From positions 1,179,002 through 1,243,001 of the forward strand of contig VWZF01003025.1 of NCBI GenBank assembly GCA_013396755.1: a DNA stretch of 64,000 bases. Direction: 5' to 3'. How positions within the stretch are numbered: the first letter of the stretch is position 1; each line of letters starts with the position of its first letter. The notes under the pieces are model-generated. The model worked only from the letters and a program-made list of their open reading frames with translations. It did no database searches and had not been told where the DNA came from. The position numbers were made by a program, and so were the translations under genes. The DNA comes from Sclerurus mexicanus. Its lineage: Eukaryota > Chordata > Aves > Passeriformes > Furnariidae. Below are positions 49,591 through 61,449 of the stretch, piece by piece.

Positions 49591-51652
49591 TTTCTAAATC
49601 CTTGAACACTGACTTTAACTGAAGCAGGAAATTAACTCGTCACGTTAAAGCAATTTCCTCATGAAAAAACATTCCCGCCATGAAATACATTATATAATAA
49701 CAGTGTCCTCTCTCTCTTGCTTTTGGACAGTCACCCATGTCAAGAAGTGAGATCATGCCCTCAACAGGTAAGGGCCTGCTTGATCAGCCATCAAAGTATC
49801 CTGTGGTTCTAATTTAGAACTTTCTGCAAAAGACTGACATTCCCATAACAAAATCAAGGATTTGGACCAGTTTGAAGCTGCCCTGGAAGATTAATATCCA
49901 GCCTACACTTGCATTTTGAGGAAGAGTATGGAAAAGCCTTCTCCCCCCTCTCCCAGCTCAAACTGTGTTGTGTCATGACAAGGAGATGTGCTCAGCTTTT
50001 CCCCTATGCAAACACTGGGTATAAGTTAAACCTATATATATTCATATGTTGGGCTTTCTTTCTTGTTTAGTTTGTTCCACTAAAATTTTCCTTCCTTCAG
50101 AGACTTCTTGAACAAAAACCATTTAGCCAGCGAAATGATCAAACATAATTACTTCCAGCTGTTGCCAAAGAAGACACTGTAGTCAGTCTGGAGGAAAAAG
50201 AAAACTTTTGGACCTCGTCAAAACACAATAATTTCCGGAGCTGAGCGAACAATGCTCTCCAGCTTCGTGGCTGAACAAAAGGGAATTAGTTGGCCCAAGT
50301 TAGGCAAATAAATCTTGCTTTTTCCACCAGTACATTTGTTTCAAGTCTAATGAACACAGGACATGTGGATATAAACCACCCATCTGAAAGCTCTGTTTTG
50401 AATCAGGCAAAGGGTAAATTAGAAGGCAAAACCTTTCCCCTTGTTCCCAGTTCTACCAGGTGATGAAGCCATTCCATTCTCTCGCTTTGGCACGTGGAAT
50501 GAGCAGAACAGAGCGAGAACAGACAGCAGATGGTGAGAACATTCTGCTAAGAAGGTCAACTCCAAGAGACACCAGTGGAATTTCTTGCACCCATTTGTAA
50601 GTTGAGAGATAAATGGCAAACTACCAAGCCCTCTGGGTGCGACACCTTTACAAAGTTGGAGTAGTCTCAGATGCCCTAAAAACCTGTTTATTTGGGACAA
50701 CCAGTCTTGGACTGGTTCACTAACAAGTGAATGAACTCTATAGTTTTTTCATTCAAAAAGAAGTACCAGATAAATCTCCATTCTCAGACTAATTTATTAA
50801 TGCCAGGGCAGCTGCAATGCAGCTGACAGGATTTTTATGAATTTATCAATGAATCTCGTGTTCATAAACACTTTAGTTTATATCAGGTATTTAATAACCT
50901 ACCAGGAGCTCTGTATTACAAGGAAACCAGCAATCCTTTTTCTTCTCATCTTCAAATAATCTGTCTTTCACTCCTGCAGAAAGTTTTCTAAAGCAGAGGT
51001 ATTTCCCAGAGGGGAAGTGGAAAAGGATGCCTGTTCTAATACACCAAGGTCATGGGTTACTTTTTCTTATTAGCAAATATTTTCTCCCAAAAAGAAAGTG
51101 TGATAAACATTCTTGTATTAAAAAGCTGGTTAAGAGCTGCTACTGCAATTTAAACCTTTTTGTTCTGAATTTGCAACAGTAATATGAAATATGATGGTGG
51201 CACTCAGAAAAAATAGTCCCTCCTCCTTTTTCTTAAGCATCACGAATTCTATGAACAGTGTAACATATCACTTGCTATACTTGACCATGAAGAATCACAA
51301 ACTGTATGTGTTCCTGCTTAGACTCGTCATTGTACAGCCCTGAATATAAAATGGCAATAAAAATAGCCCTTGATCAATTCATTTTCTTCATGAAACCTTC
51401 CTGAAATGAAGATCAGAAGGGATCACATATCAGGCAAAACAAAATTCAAGTAGCACTTGCTTTTGTTTTCACGTTCCCTCCAAAATCAAATTTTAAACAA
51501 GGTGGGAGAGACACACTTCTTTAGTTTTATCCCAGCTAAAATCCTTTCTAAATGTGATTTGGTGGAAAAATAGAATGACCCATTCAATCACATGGTACAA
51601 ACCAGTCACATAATACCTTGTATTTAAGCACAATTCAGGTAACAAAGTAAGA

Positions 51653-51662
51653 GGGGGGGGGG
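51653..51662. repeat. Poly-G run (G10)
   Basis: Ten consecutive G bases followed by AAATAAAGC and an A-run. Confidence 0.85.
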
Positions 51663-53214
51663 AAATAAAGCAAAAAAAAAATTAATTCAGGTTCATAAAT
51701 ACATCAAAAGCACGGAGGTTTGTTAAATATTTGGTGCTGCCTCATAGAGGAATTTTTAGGACCATGGAGATATCTACCTGCTGAGTATTTCTTTTCACGA
51801 GTGGGACTTCAGCTTGTCACATTGGTGAAACCAAATGCTGAGGGTTTTTTTGGCCAAAACCAGTCTGGATGTCGTATTAAACTTCAGCAAAATAGTGCAG
51901 TGGGTAAACCGGCCCACAAATAAAACTGTCACATAAGTTGAACTCGAATCTTTATCTTAATTTCCTCGCCAGGGTAAGATTAATTAGCAAAACAAGAGTT
52001 ACTGCAAGTCGTGACATTTTGCAAGCACCAGCCTGACTGAGCACTGTGACAGCAAAGTGCATTCAAGTGCTCCTCTAATGCCAGAAGGAGCAGGATAAAT
52101 CCCTCCCTTTTGTGGGATAACAGTGGGTGTGGATATGGGGAAACACCCAATTGCTCCAGCACCCTCGAGAATCAGGAGCAGGATCTTTGGGGATACTTGC
52201 AGATACACCATTCCTGCGTTTTGAATTCCCTCTGCTGGGACTGTAACTATTCTATTAAATGTTACCGTGGCTACAAATGCGGAGTTTGAATGTTCTTAAT
52301 CTCCGCACCGTGCGCGTGCCATGAGGAGGCTGGAATTCTGTTCTCACCGGAGCACATCCCAGCTTAACTCTCCCCTCTAGCTGGGCAGGGAGTGTCCCCC
52401 TCAGCTGTGGTTCCTTTCAGATTCTGCCCAAATCTTCCCCCAGATTTACCAAACTGGTGGACTTTTTTTCTGAAAATCCCGGCTTTGATACTCCCACCCC
52501 TTGCTTGTCTACAGATAAAATCATGGATCCCACAGACCTCTCCGATATTGATTAGCACTCAATTAATTTGTAAACAAAACCCAAAACAACAACCCCAGCG
52601 GATTTGGTACCCAGCCTTACTTTGAGTCCACATTAAAACCTGCTCCTTTGAACTTCTTGATTATAATTTCAGAAATTTATGAATTCATGCATGCGTAAAC
52701 TCGTGTAAGATGAAGTTAGTATTGGATGGGGGTCTCCTAAAATAAGCAGAAATTATTTGGATCTCTGAGTTGAGAGTGGGCAAAGAATGAACTTTTTTAC
52801 AACTCCTTAAGCACGTCAATCAACTAGAAGCTATTTTGAAAAGGAATAACCTGTTCTCCAAACCAAAGTGAGTTTTCAGGGGGGTTTTCCCATTTATGTC
52901 TTGTTATAATTGACAGAAGAAATGCAAAGCAAGGATTTGAGGTGCCACATTTGGTGCAGCTCATAAAGCACTTGTGTATAATTCCTCCTCTATTTCCAAA
53001 TAAACCCTCCCCAGGGACACTGCAAGGTAGAATTTTAACTTAAAATTATGGCTCTGTGTGATTTATGGAATCCACAATCTCCTTTATGTTCACAAACAGG
53101 GAACTCAGACTTTCAGAGACAGAACCTGCAGTTCCAAACACACTTTAAAAAATGTACTTATTTTGTATTTTCCACAGCTAGTTTGCCCTTGTAGATAATA
53201 TGCACCCATATAAG

Positions 53215-53315
53215 TGCATACATATTTATACATATTTTATGTTTGAAATATTTATTAAAATATATTTTATATTTTTATATATGAATACATATATATTAAT
53301 ATATATGCAAATAGA
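53215..53315. repeat. Very AT-rich low-complexity block
   Basis: About 100 bases of almost only A and T with repeated TATAT, ATATTT and ATTTTAT strings. Low complexity, with easy hairpin formation. No origin, attachment site or gene is implied. Confidence 0.8.
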
Positions 53316-55577
53316 AGTCCTAAGGCAGAAGTCTGGCAACAGAAATATAACAATCCTTTGCTAGAAGCAGCTTCTTATTCGTTTGTTCTATGAAAACTCT
53401 ATTTCACGTGGCTATCTCTGCAAACCACAGTGCTTATAGCACTTCTGGGATAGGGGATGTGCCTACAGAAATAAATATACAGCGAGATGTGTAATTGCTG
53501 AAAGGTTTCCAAGGCAAGGGAAAGCGCTGTGAGGATTCTGCTGGTCGGAAAAATCTTACCCCTGCTCGCTTGGTGGGTCGGTGGCTTTCGCTCTGCTGCG
53601 CGTTTCGAAAGCTGGAAACATGACTTTTGGAGAAGAGGGGGAATCCTTGAAGTGTCTGCCTGGAATCAGATCCATTTCCTCCCCAGCCCGTGATTCCCCA
53701 CCCCAAATGGGTGTGATGCCTCATTGCAGAGCACACAGCTGTGTAATGTGGGCATTATCTGGAACGGGGCTCAGCTGACAGTGCAATTAAAGCAAATGTG
53801 CACCGGGGAGGGAGGAATCCGATGAACTCACTGAGGTTCCAGTCCAAGTGGTTATCAGCCAGGGACAGAAAATTGTCAAATTGCAGTAGCGTTTTGGAAT
53901 CTCCGATTCAAGGGAATCCCTGCAGCTGTATCTGAAACTTTACAGCCTTTGCTTCTGATTTCAAATATCCATTAGTCAATACTTGTAAAAAAAAGAAAAA
54001 TACCGTGTGTAAATACTAAGCATTTGAATTTAAGTGATTTTTAAGAATATTCATGATTATCATAATGAAGACTAAGAGGGATATCAGCACCTCATTTCTT
54101 CCAGGAAGCAGGTCTTGTATGTGCTAAAGCAAAGTGCTTTGGGCAATACAGCTTGGAATATCTTCACACTGAATAAATTGATAGAGATTTATTTTCATTT
54201 TTGTCATATGGAAATCAATGGACTGTTTTACTGACTTCACGATGAATGAAATCATCTTTCACATGAAAGAAATTTTCAAATCTCCCTCTATAATGCAAGG
54301 AAATAGTAGACAAAAATCAATGTCAGTACCTGATGCTGACCACTAATGCCTGTCCCATATTCCCACTCCTCTTCCTTCATCCATCTCCACCGCGGGAAGG
54401 TTCATCCTTGCTTTGGAACAGACGTCAGCAGGGCTGAACAATCTGCATTTCCACAGCTTAGGGTGCACCTGTGTAACATTCGGAGGAGAAACAAACTGCT
54501 AAACTAATACAATCCATTTGGTGGCAATAATAGCCACTGTCTCTTGGCAGTTGCACAAGCAGGTGAGATGCCTGATGTTTTGCTTTTGATTTTTAATTAA
54601 AAAGTCCTCCACTTGTTGAGCTTTGATCTCCCTTCCCCTCTGCTTTGTCCTTTGCTGTTGTGTGAATCATTCTTCCCCTGCTCTCCTCTTATTTAGTGCG
54701 TCTTTACAGTCACTGCAAGTTCTTCAAAACCAAAAGCAATAAAAGCCTCGAGTTTTGCTTTAAGAAGCAACCCAAGCCTGCAGAGCTGTTGAGTGTTTAA
54801 CCTCCTCTCTTCCTTTGGTGACCACATTCCCCAGCGTTTCCATCCTCATTTCCAAGCCTGCAGTGCCAAGAGCTCTTCTACTCTGTGTTGTTCTAATCTG
54901 AGCAGGGAGGGAAAACAGGAGAGATACCTGAAGGGCTGCGCAAGCCATGGATTGTTTTATCAAAGAAACTGCTTCTTTATTTTGGCACTGTGTTCAAGAA
55001 AGCTCCCTGCAACGTGGACTATGTGAAGCTCAGAGACCACTGCTAAAGGAGCTGAATTTAAAGTGGAAACTCGAAAAAACCTTTACAGCACTTTCTCAGG
55101 CTTAGTGAAGCCTTAAAATCCATGTTAACAGTCAGAGACACTTCTGCATTCAGACCTGATCACTGACCTTGACTTAAAGTTCCATAAAAATACACATTGA
55201 CTAAAATGAGATAAATTAAGAGTATCAGAAGAATGAAGACAGAAAGAGGCAGTATAAAACCGGCTATTCACTCTTTCCTTTTACATTCATTTCCATTTTT
55301 TTCCTCATGTCTTTTCACATTTGTATCCATTTGGATTGCTGTTTCCAGGTTCTAGGTTTATTTTGCATTTCTTCAGTTACCGCTTAACTAAATCAGATCA
55401 CCCTCTTCCACCAGGGTGACCACTGAACCTTTAAGTTTCCCATAATTTCTGCAATATTACATGTGGGTTTGAAGGGCTAAAGTTCTTTCAGGTAACACTA
55501 AGAAGAGAGTAAGGGTTTTGCCCAAGCCTCTTATTAATTTTTTTCCTAAAAATAGCCAATTAAATATGTATGTATAT

Positions 55578-55589
55578 ATGTACGTACAT
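55578..55589. repeat. Perfect 12-bp palindrome in a (TA/TG) stretch
   Basis: ATGTACGTACAT, a fully self-complementary string at the end of a TATGTATGTATATATG-type tract. It may be chance. Confidence 0.7.
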
Positions 55590-58500
55590 TAGACAAAGTC
55601 TTGGAACAATTGAATGAAAAATAATTCAGGTTTGTGGCATCTGGTATTTTTTAATAGTTCTGCTGTTTCCAGCTCCTCCTAATTTTGCTCATAAGGGTGG
55701 ATATTGCTTTCTTTGCACTCACTTCTGGAATCTGGATAAATAAAATTATAAATGGTCATGCATATTAATACAGAATAATTACTTATTTTGGAGGCATTTT
55801 AATGTTTGGTCTTGTCAAAAACTTGTTTTCTGAGAAAATAACGGGGTAATTGCTAAATGCTATTTTATAATTTAAAATTTAAATTAAGTTTCAGCGCCAG
55901 GCCCGTGTGTTAGGAATTGCAAGAATATCCTCTACTTTTACCTGCTTACAGTCACAAGTGGACTATGTGAAGTAGGAGAGATGAAAGTGTTGAATTGTGA
56001 AAGGATGAAAGGGAAAATCCCTAAAACAAATTTTCTGAGAACCCACTGAGATAAAATTTTGAAAGCATTCATTTGAAAACTGTTCTTTCTGCTTGTTTTG
56101 CAAATGACACTATTTCTTCAAAGAGGAACTTCAAGTTTCCATTAACTATCAGATATTTCAAAATGAAGAATTGGCTACAAAGTGGCACAGATTTACACTG
56201 ACAAATGTTTTTTTTTTTAAAAAATATTAAAAACCCCCAAATCACTAATAAAGTTGAGCAATACATTCTCTTTAAGGTAGAAGAGCAGAGGAAATGGTAA
56301 AAAAAAAATTGATATATGGACATTTCTTGCTGCCTGGATATAAATTTCTAAAGAAAGCAAAGCTCTGTGGAAAAGAAAAAACTAAAATAGTAATGAAATG
56401 GGAAGAAAAAAAATCTCAGAGAAACCAATATAGCAATTGCAGGGATCAAATAGAAGAGGACAAAGAGAGTCACCTAAATTAGGGATAATCCTATTTTAAT
56501 GTGAAAAGAAATACATCTTTGGTATGATTTTTTTATAGAAATCAACATTCTGTGGCACCCTCTAATTGCGTTTTTCCTGCCCCACAGTAACTAAAGACCC
56601 AAATTTGTCCAGTGAGAAGCACATTGTTCATAACCTTCTGAAATGAATTCAAGAAATAGCTTGAGCGTGACCAGAATCCCAGTCCGTGGCTGGAGGGGGT
56701 GGAGCAGCAGCAGAATACTGAAGGCAAAATTAATGGAATTGTGATTAATCTCTCCAATAAACCCTGTTTGGAGGGTAGGAAAAAAGGCATCTGGAAAAGT
56801 CTCCTATTGAGGGAGCACCTGAGCATTTCAAGGGCAGCAAACCCCACGATATTCTGTAACTGCTCCTCTACTTACTGGGAGGTGACACAGCAAGAGAAAA
56901 CACAAATAATGGGCAGAGAGCAGAGTAATCCTGGGGCTGCTCTGAGTTATCCCAAAGTCCTGGGAGAAGGCAACTTGCAAAACATGAAAATTAATGAAGA
57001 CCGAACAGAAGCAGAAAATAAAAAGAGGCAAAAATACCCGTTAAATGGTAGTTGAAGACTCAAAAAGACCATGCAAGCTATGATTATGGTTAAATACACT
57101 TTTTTAATTCTATTTTTGGTTGCTGATTATGGCTTTGGGAGGAATCCATCCTCATCCCCCAGCTCTGTGTAACTGCCAGATATCAAGGAGATGCCCTTTA
57201 ATCACACTGTTGGATGAGTATGTCACATTGATAAGGGGTATGAATCAAATGCACCTTATAAATATTCAAGATCAGTTGCAGAGCTGAATATCGCTGGGAA
57301 TGTGAAGCCTTTAAAGCCTATTTGTGATTAAGCAAATGTGGTTCTTGCCCATTCAACATTCCAGTCTTTGAATTCCACTAAGAAGGAACGAAGGCTCAGG
57401 GAAAAACTCTCCTCAAAATCTCTGAATGAGCCCGGCAGAACTTCAGCTGGTTTCGTGCACAGATAAACAAAAGTATTTTCTAAGTGAGCCCCTGAATGTG
57501 AATGTCCTTCTCTCAGTTGAAATGCAAAGTGTCTCTCAAAAATCACTTTTTAAAGCTAAAGTAGAACACAACATTGAATTAATGGGATCACAGAAAGGGG
57601 TCAGGTCCCACCTCCCTGCTCAGGCACCTGACACCGAAAATCAGATCCTGACCGTGTGGGCTCTTCATTTTTCTGCAGTAAAACCATGAAAATATTCAGT
57701 GGATGGTGAAAAGTATACACATAAATACAGTCTTATTCTACCTGCTCTGATTATCTTTCACATCATTGACTCATTTCCATGGTGTCATCAGAGCCCACAG
57801 TGAAAAAGTTAGAAGGGATGTTCAGAGGGCAAGGAATTATAAGGCAACCTTGATTATTATAATAGGACTCCCCCCAATTTTGAAAGGAAAGCTGCCTTTG
57901 CCTGAGAAAGGTCACAGAACTGTGACATTTCTGATTTCTGAGGAAGGAAAATACAGAAGAAAGTTCTTCCATCCAGAATAGTCAATGCCATAAAATCCTT
58001 ACAATATTTTGATAGAGAAGGGGGGAAAAAGGAACTTTTCCCACACAAGACAAAGACAGAAAAATGGCAAACCACACATAATCGAGATTAAAAATAGTAA
58101 CTTGTTTAATTACTACCGCATTGGTTAAATTCAGCCCCTGGCTCTGACACATCGCAGGCATAGCTGGGATTTATCATAATATCAAGTTATGCCCCTGATG
58201 TTCTTATTTCGGCTTTTCAACCAAAACCTAAAAACCAATATACAGCTACTTCACTGACAGCCTGCTTTCCTTTAGAAAGAATACATTTCAAACCAGAGAA
58301 ATGGTCTTGCTGAAAATTTTAATTTCCTGTTTAGAAAGGTGGAAGGGAGTATATATTTATAAACTGCATTCAACTGGGCTGCTTCCCTGCCTTTCTGTAT
58401 TTTTGTAATGGAGCACAATTTGTCATTGCAATAATATATAAAAGGTTTAGGTATTTTTTTTTCCCCATTTCTTGTGATTAGTATCCTACTCCTACATAGA

Positions 58501-59348
58501 TTAGACCCATTTTGCACGTGTTCCATCATAAAACATTGGTGTACTGCCACCGCACCACAATATTAAAAGAGGGTGCCCAAAATAAGGTGTGTGTGATTAA
58601 ATCTTCCAACTGGAATCCTTGTTTAAGAGCAAAACATTAAGGTCTTTATTGAATTACTGAGGAATGCAGGAAGGTGGCAGGGAGATGATACAAATCTGAC
58701 CTGAGTATTCCGGCTCTGTGAACTTTGGGCATTTTAACAACGGAATAACTAAGAGACAACATTTTCTTTGGAGCTTGGCAATAAAGAACCCTTTGCAGAC
58801 AGCAGAGTTGGCATTCAGAGATATTGTGACAGACATGTTTTTTGCTTATTTCATTAATGTATTGAAATTAAATCTTCAAACTAATTTAATTTGAAGCTTC
58901 TTTCTATGAAATTGTGCTGTGTGGTATTTACTATTCAGAGACTTGCTGACCTTTGATCCGTAGCAGATGGCAGAGCCCACCAAGGAGATTCTGCAAGACT
59001 TCACACATTCCGAGTACTGATTGCATGAGAAAATATGTCCCCACAGCACCCAGAATAATCTAGGGCCTTAAAAGGCTACGGAACAGTGCAGGGTATCTAT
59101 AAAAACAGGTATTTCAAAAGTACTTGGGGCTGTTTGTATTGTTTTAAAAGGACAGGACTTGCCTCATATTCCTTTGCTCTCTGTCTCCAAAGGCTGGAGT
59201 TTACAGACTGGGATAGAAAAACAAGACGCAGACTATTGTAGTGCCTTTTATTTTTCTCCAAGCTCCCCAATTGCAGTAGAACATTTATTTCCAGGCCTTG
59301 AAAAAGAGGAGGCCAAAAAAGGTTTCTGTGTTTCCAAGCCTTTTTATA

Positions 59349-59468
59349 TCAGAGAATCCCAGAAGGGTTTGNATCCTGACTCGACAGGGGAGGTGCTCCA
59401 ATCCCTTATCAATTGTGTGGCCTCCTCTAGACTCAAACCAACAGTTCCATGTCCTTCTTATGTTGCAG
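59349..59468 (-). mobile_element. CR1 antisense copy with internal loss and one N
   Basis: The 3' terminus lies at 59349-59371 (TCAGAGAATCCCAGAAGGGT, imperfect). A single N at 59372 follows, then 14 unassigned bases. An interior CR1 segment (GGGGAGGTGCTCCAATCCCT, GTGGCCTCCTCTAGACTC, AACAGTTCCATGTCCTTCTT, ATGTTGCAGCC) runs to about 59468. In the copy at 5203-5612 the same two landmarks (terminus and GGGGAGGT) lie about 400 bases apart, but here they are 35-40 bases apart. So either the locus has lost about 360 bases internally, or the assembly has collapsed here, as the N suggests. The two open frames crossing this stretch (one 106 codons) include the N and are not genes. Confidence 0.82.
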
Positions 59469-61229
59469 CCATCACTTAGAATTGTTAATTAATTTCAGCT
59501 CCCAGCAGCTATTTGCAGTACTAGAGACATATCCTATTTTTTCTTTAAAAGTACATGGGGTTTATTAACAGAAAAATGTTTCTAACACAAGTGACACTTG
59601 TGTAGTTTCAGCTTGAAGCGCTTTTTTTAAAGTTTTGATTTCAAATAAGGACGTTTATCACAAGAGGTTTTATTTTCTCTTTTGATAAGTTGCTATCGCA
59701 GTCTTGAGTAGAAATTCATCAAATTACCCATTTACACATGGAAAATACCTGTGGCTACTTTCTGTGAGAAGTACAACTTACCCTTTCTGTTCCCCCACAC
59801 TTTTCAAGGCATAAATCAACTAGATTTCTTTAACCACTAGGACGCTGGACTACGCTTGGACCTTTCAGTGAGTGAAGACAAAATATCTATGGTTCTTGAA
59901 ACAAAACCCAAAAATAGCTACAACTAAAACATTCCTCAGAAATATACTATCAGTTTTTCCAGATATGGGCTACAGACAATCACATACAAGGAAAAAAATG
60001 GGAAAACAGCAATTTCATTACCCACCCACTTCAAAATTACACAAAGTCTGGCTTTTCTGGTCTTCAGAAAGAAATGATATTTACCATAAGAATCATTGAG
60101 ATCATAAAGCATATTTAGCATTCAGATATATTTGTCCTGGCTGTTCTCTAATAACTTCATTTCTTACAGTAAACCTCCCTAAATATGTTTGTAAATGATG
60201 CTCTCTGGCTGCTGTTGTGGTGAACTCTCATCTGAGTTTATGGAGATGCTGGTAAAAATGCAAAGCCATCTTCAATTATTCAGAAAGGTCATTTCAGAAT
60301 ATTTTGTGTGGGTTTCTGTAGAATTGTTCCTAGCTAGTAGAGTTAGATATACATTCAAATGAATAATAAGAATAATTTCTTAATTTTGGTAATATTACCG
60401 CCTTTTTAGAAAAATAGCCAAATGCAGAACCTCCTATTTATTCATAAATTCCATTCATACACAAGAAGTTGTATATTATTATATATAATGTCCTTTAAAA
60501 CCATGTTAGTTTAGTACTGCACTATCATTCTGGAGATGCCAAATGGTTACTATGGCTCTGATAAACTATTTCCAACATTGTTTTCACCAACAGTAGCAAT
60601 GCCATGAACACCAACATAGCTCTGACAGCACAGACTTGTTTTTATCATGTTGCCGACTAATCCTGCTCAGAGATTTTATAAAGTACTGATAACCACAATA
60701 AAGAATTGCTCCATTTAAACCTCACGATTTTGGTATAACTGATAATGGCTGAATACCCAAGGTAAACAAAGCTTTGCAGAGCTTTGTTGTGGGAAAAAAT
60801 AAAATAAACTGAAGGCGAGTCAATTGAGGAATAGTGTTTTAAACCACCTCTGCTATTTCCAGGCCTGCATCATGCATATTGTTCCCACTCTGAGCAGCTC
60901 TTCCTTGTAGATAAAAGTGACAAGAATTTCAAAATCAGCCATATCACATTTTGAAAAGAGTTGCTTCGTCAAGCTTTGCCCAAGGGCTCCCTGCTCTGAT
61001 AAATCCAGATCTGGAGCCCTTGGCTTTCATGTGACTGCTTATGGGATTAAACCGTGCTACGTGTGAGGACTGAGTTATCCACCTCGTTGCCATCAATTCT
61101 CCCGAGTGGCAGATCTGAAAGCTTGGAAATCACAACTCGGGGCTACGAAAGACACAACCAGTGACAGCCCATTCGTGTAGCTAAACCAGAGGGATGAAAG
61201 CTTGTCCACAAACAGGAACACACTGGGGA
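59469..61229. other. Non-coding unique DNA, AT-rich
   Basis: No gene or recognised repeat. Only short open frames. Confidence 0.55.
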
Positions 61230-61449
61230 GGATCAGCCCCAAGGACCAGCACGGGCTGGGACTGCTCTACCAGGGAGCAGCTCTGCACAGAAGGACCTGG
61301 TGGTCCTTGGAGGGTGACAAGTTGACTCATGGTCAACACATGCCCTGGCAATGTGTCCTGGAAGCCAGGAGGGCCACTGGGATCCTGGGGTGCACTGGGA
61401 AGGGTGTGGGCAGCAGGTCATGGTCATGGAGGTGATCCCACCCCTCATC
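61230..61449 (+). mobile_element. CR1 LINE internal fragment (end of ORF2 region)
   Basis: Contains the order GGATCAGCCCCAAGGACCAG, ACGGGCTGGG, GCAGCTCTGCACAGAAGGAC, CTGGTGGTCCTTGG, ATGCCCTGGC, GGGATCCTGGGGTGCACTGG, GTGGGCAGCAGGTCATGGTC and GGAGGTGATCCCACCCCTC. This matches the part of CR1 just inside its 3' region, near the end of the second reading frame, read in sense. The bases after it do not continue into a normal 3' end, so it is truncated on both sides. The 77-codon plus frame covering it (61202-61435) is an artefact. Confidence 0.72.

Larger units (their letters stand above)
49591..59348. other. Non-coding unique DNA, AT-rich
   Basis: Almost 10 kb without a recognised interspersed repeat or gene. 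Contains a G10 run at 51653-51662, a very AT-rich block at 53222-53315, a CpG-clustered spot at 53545-53610, and a short palindrome at 55578-55589. The longest frames (118 codons at 56699-57055 +, about 100 codons at 53434-53736 - and 56542-56847 -) lack recognisable motifs. Confidence 0.5.

Noticed and set aside
49179..49609. Frames of up to 130 codons on both strands
   Set aside because: They are contained in the CR1 at 49207-49590.
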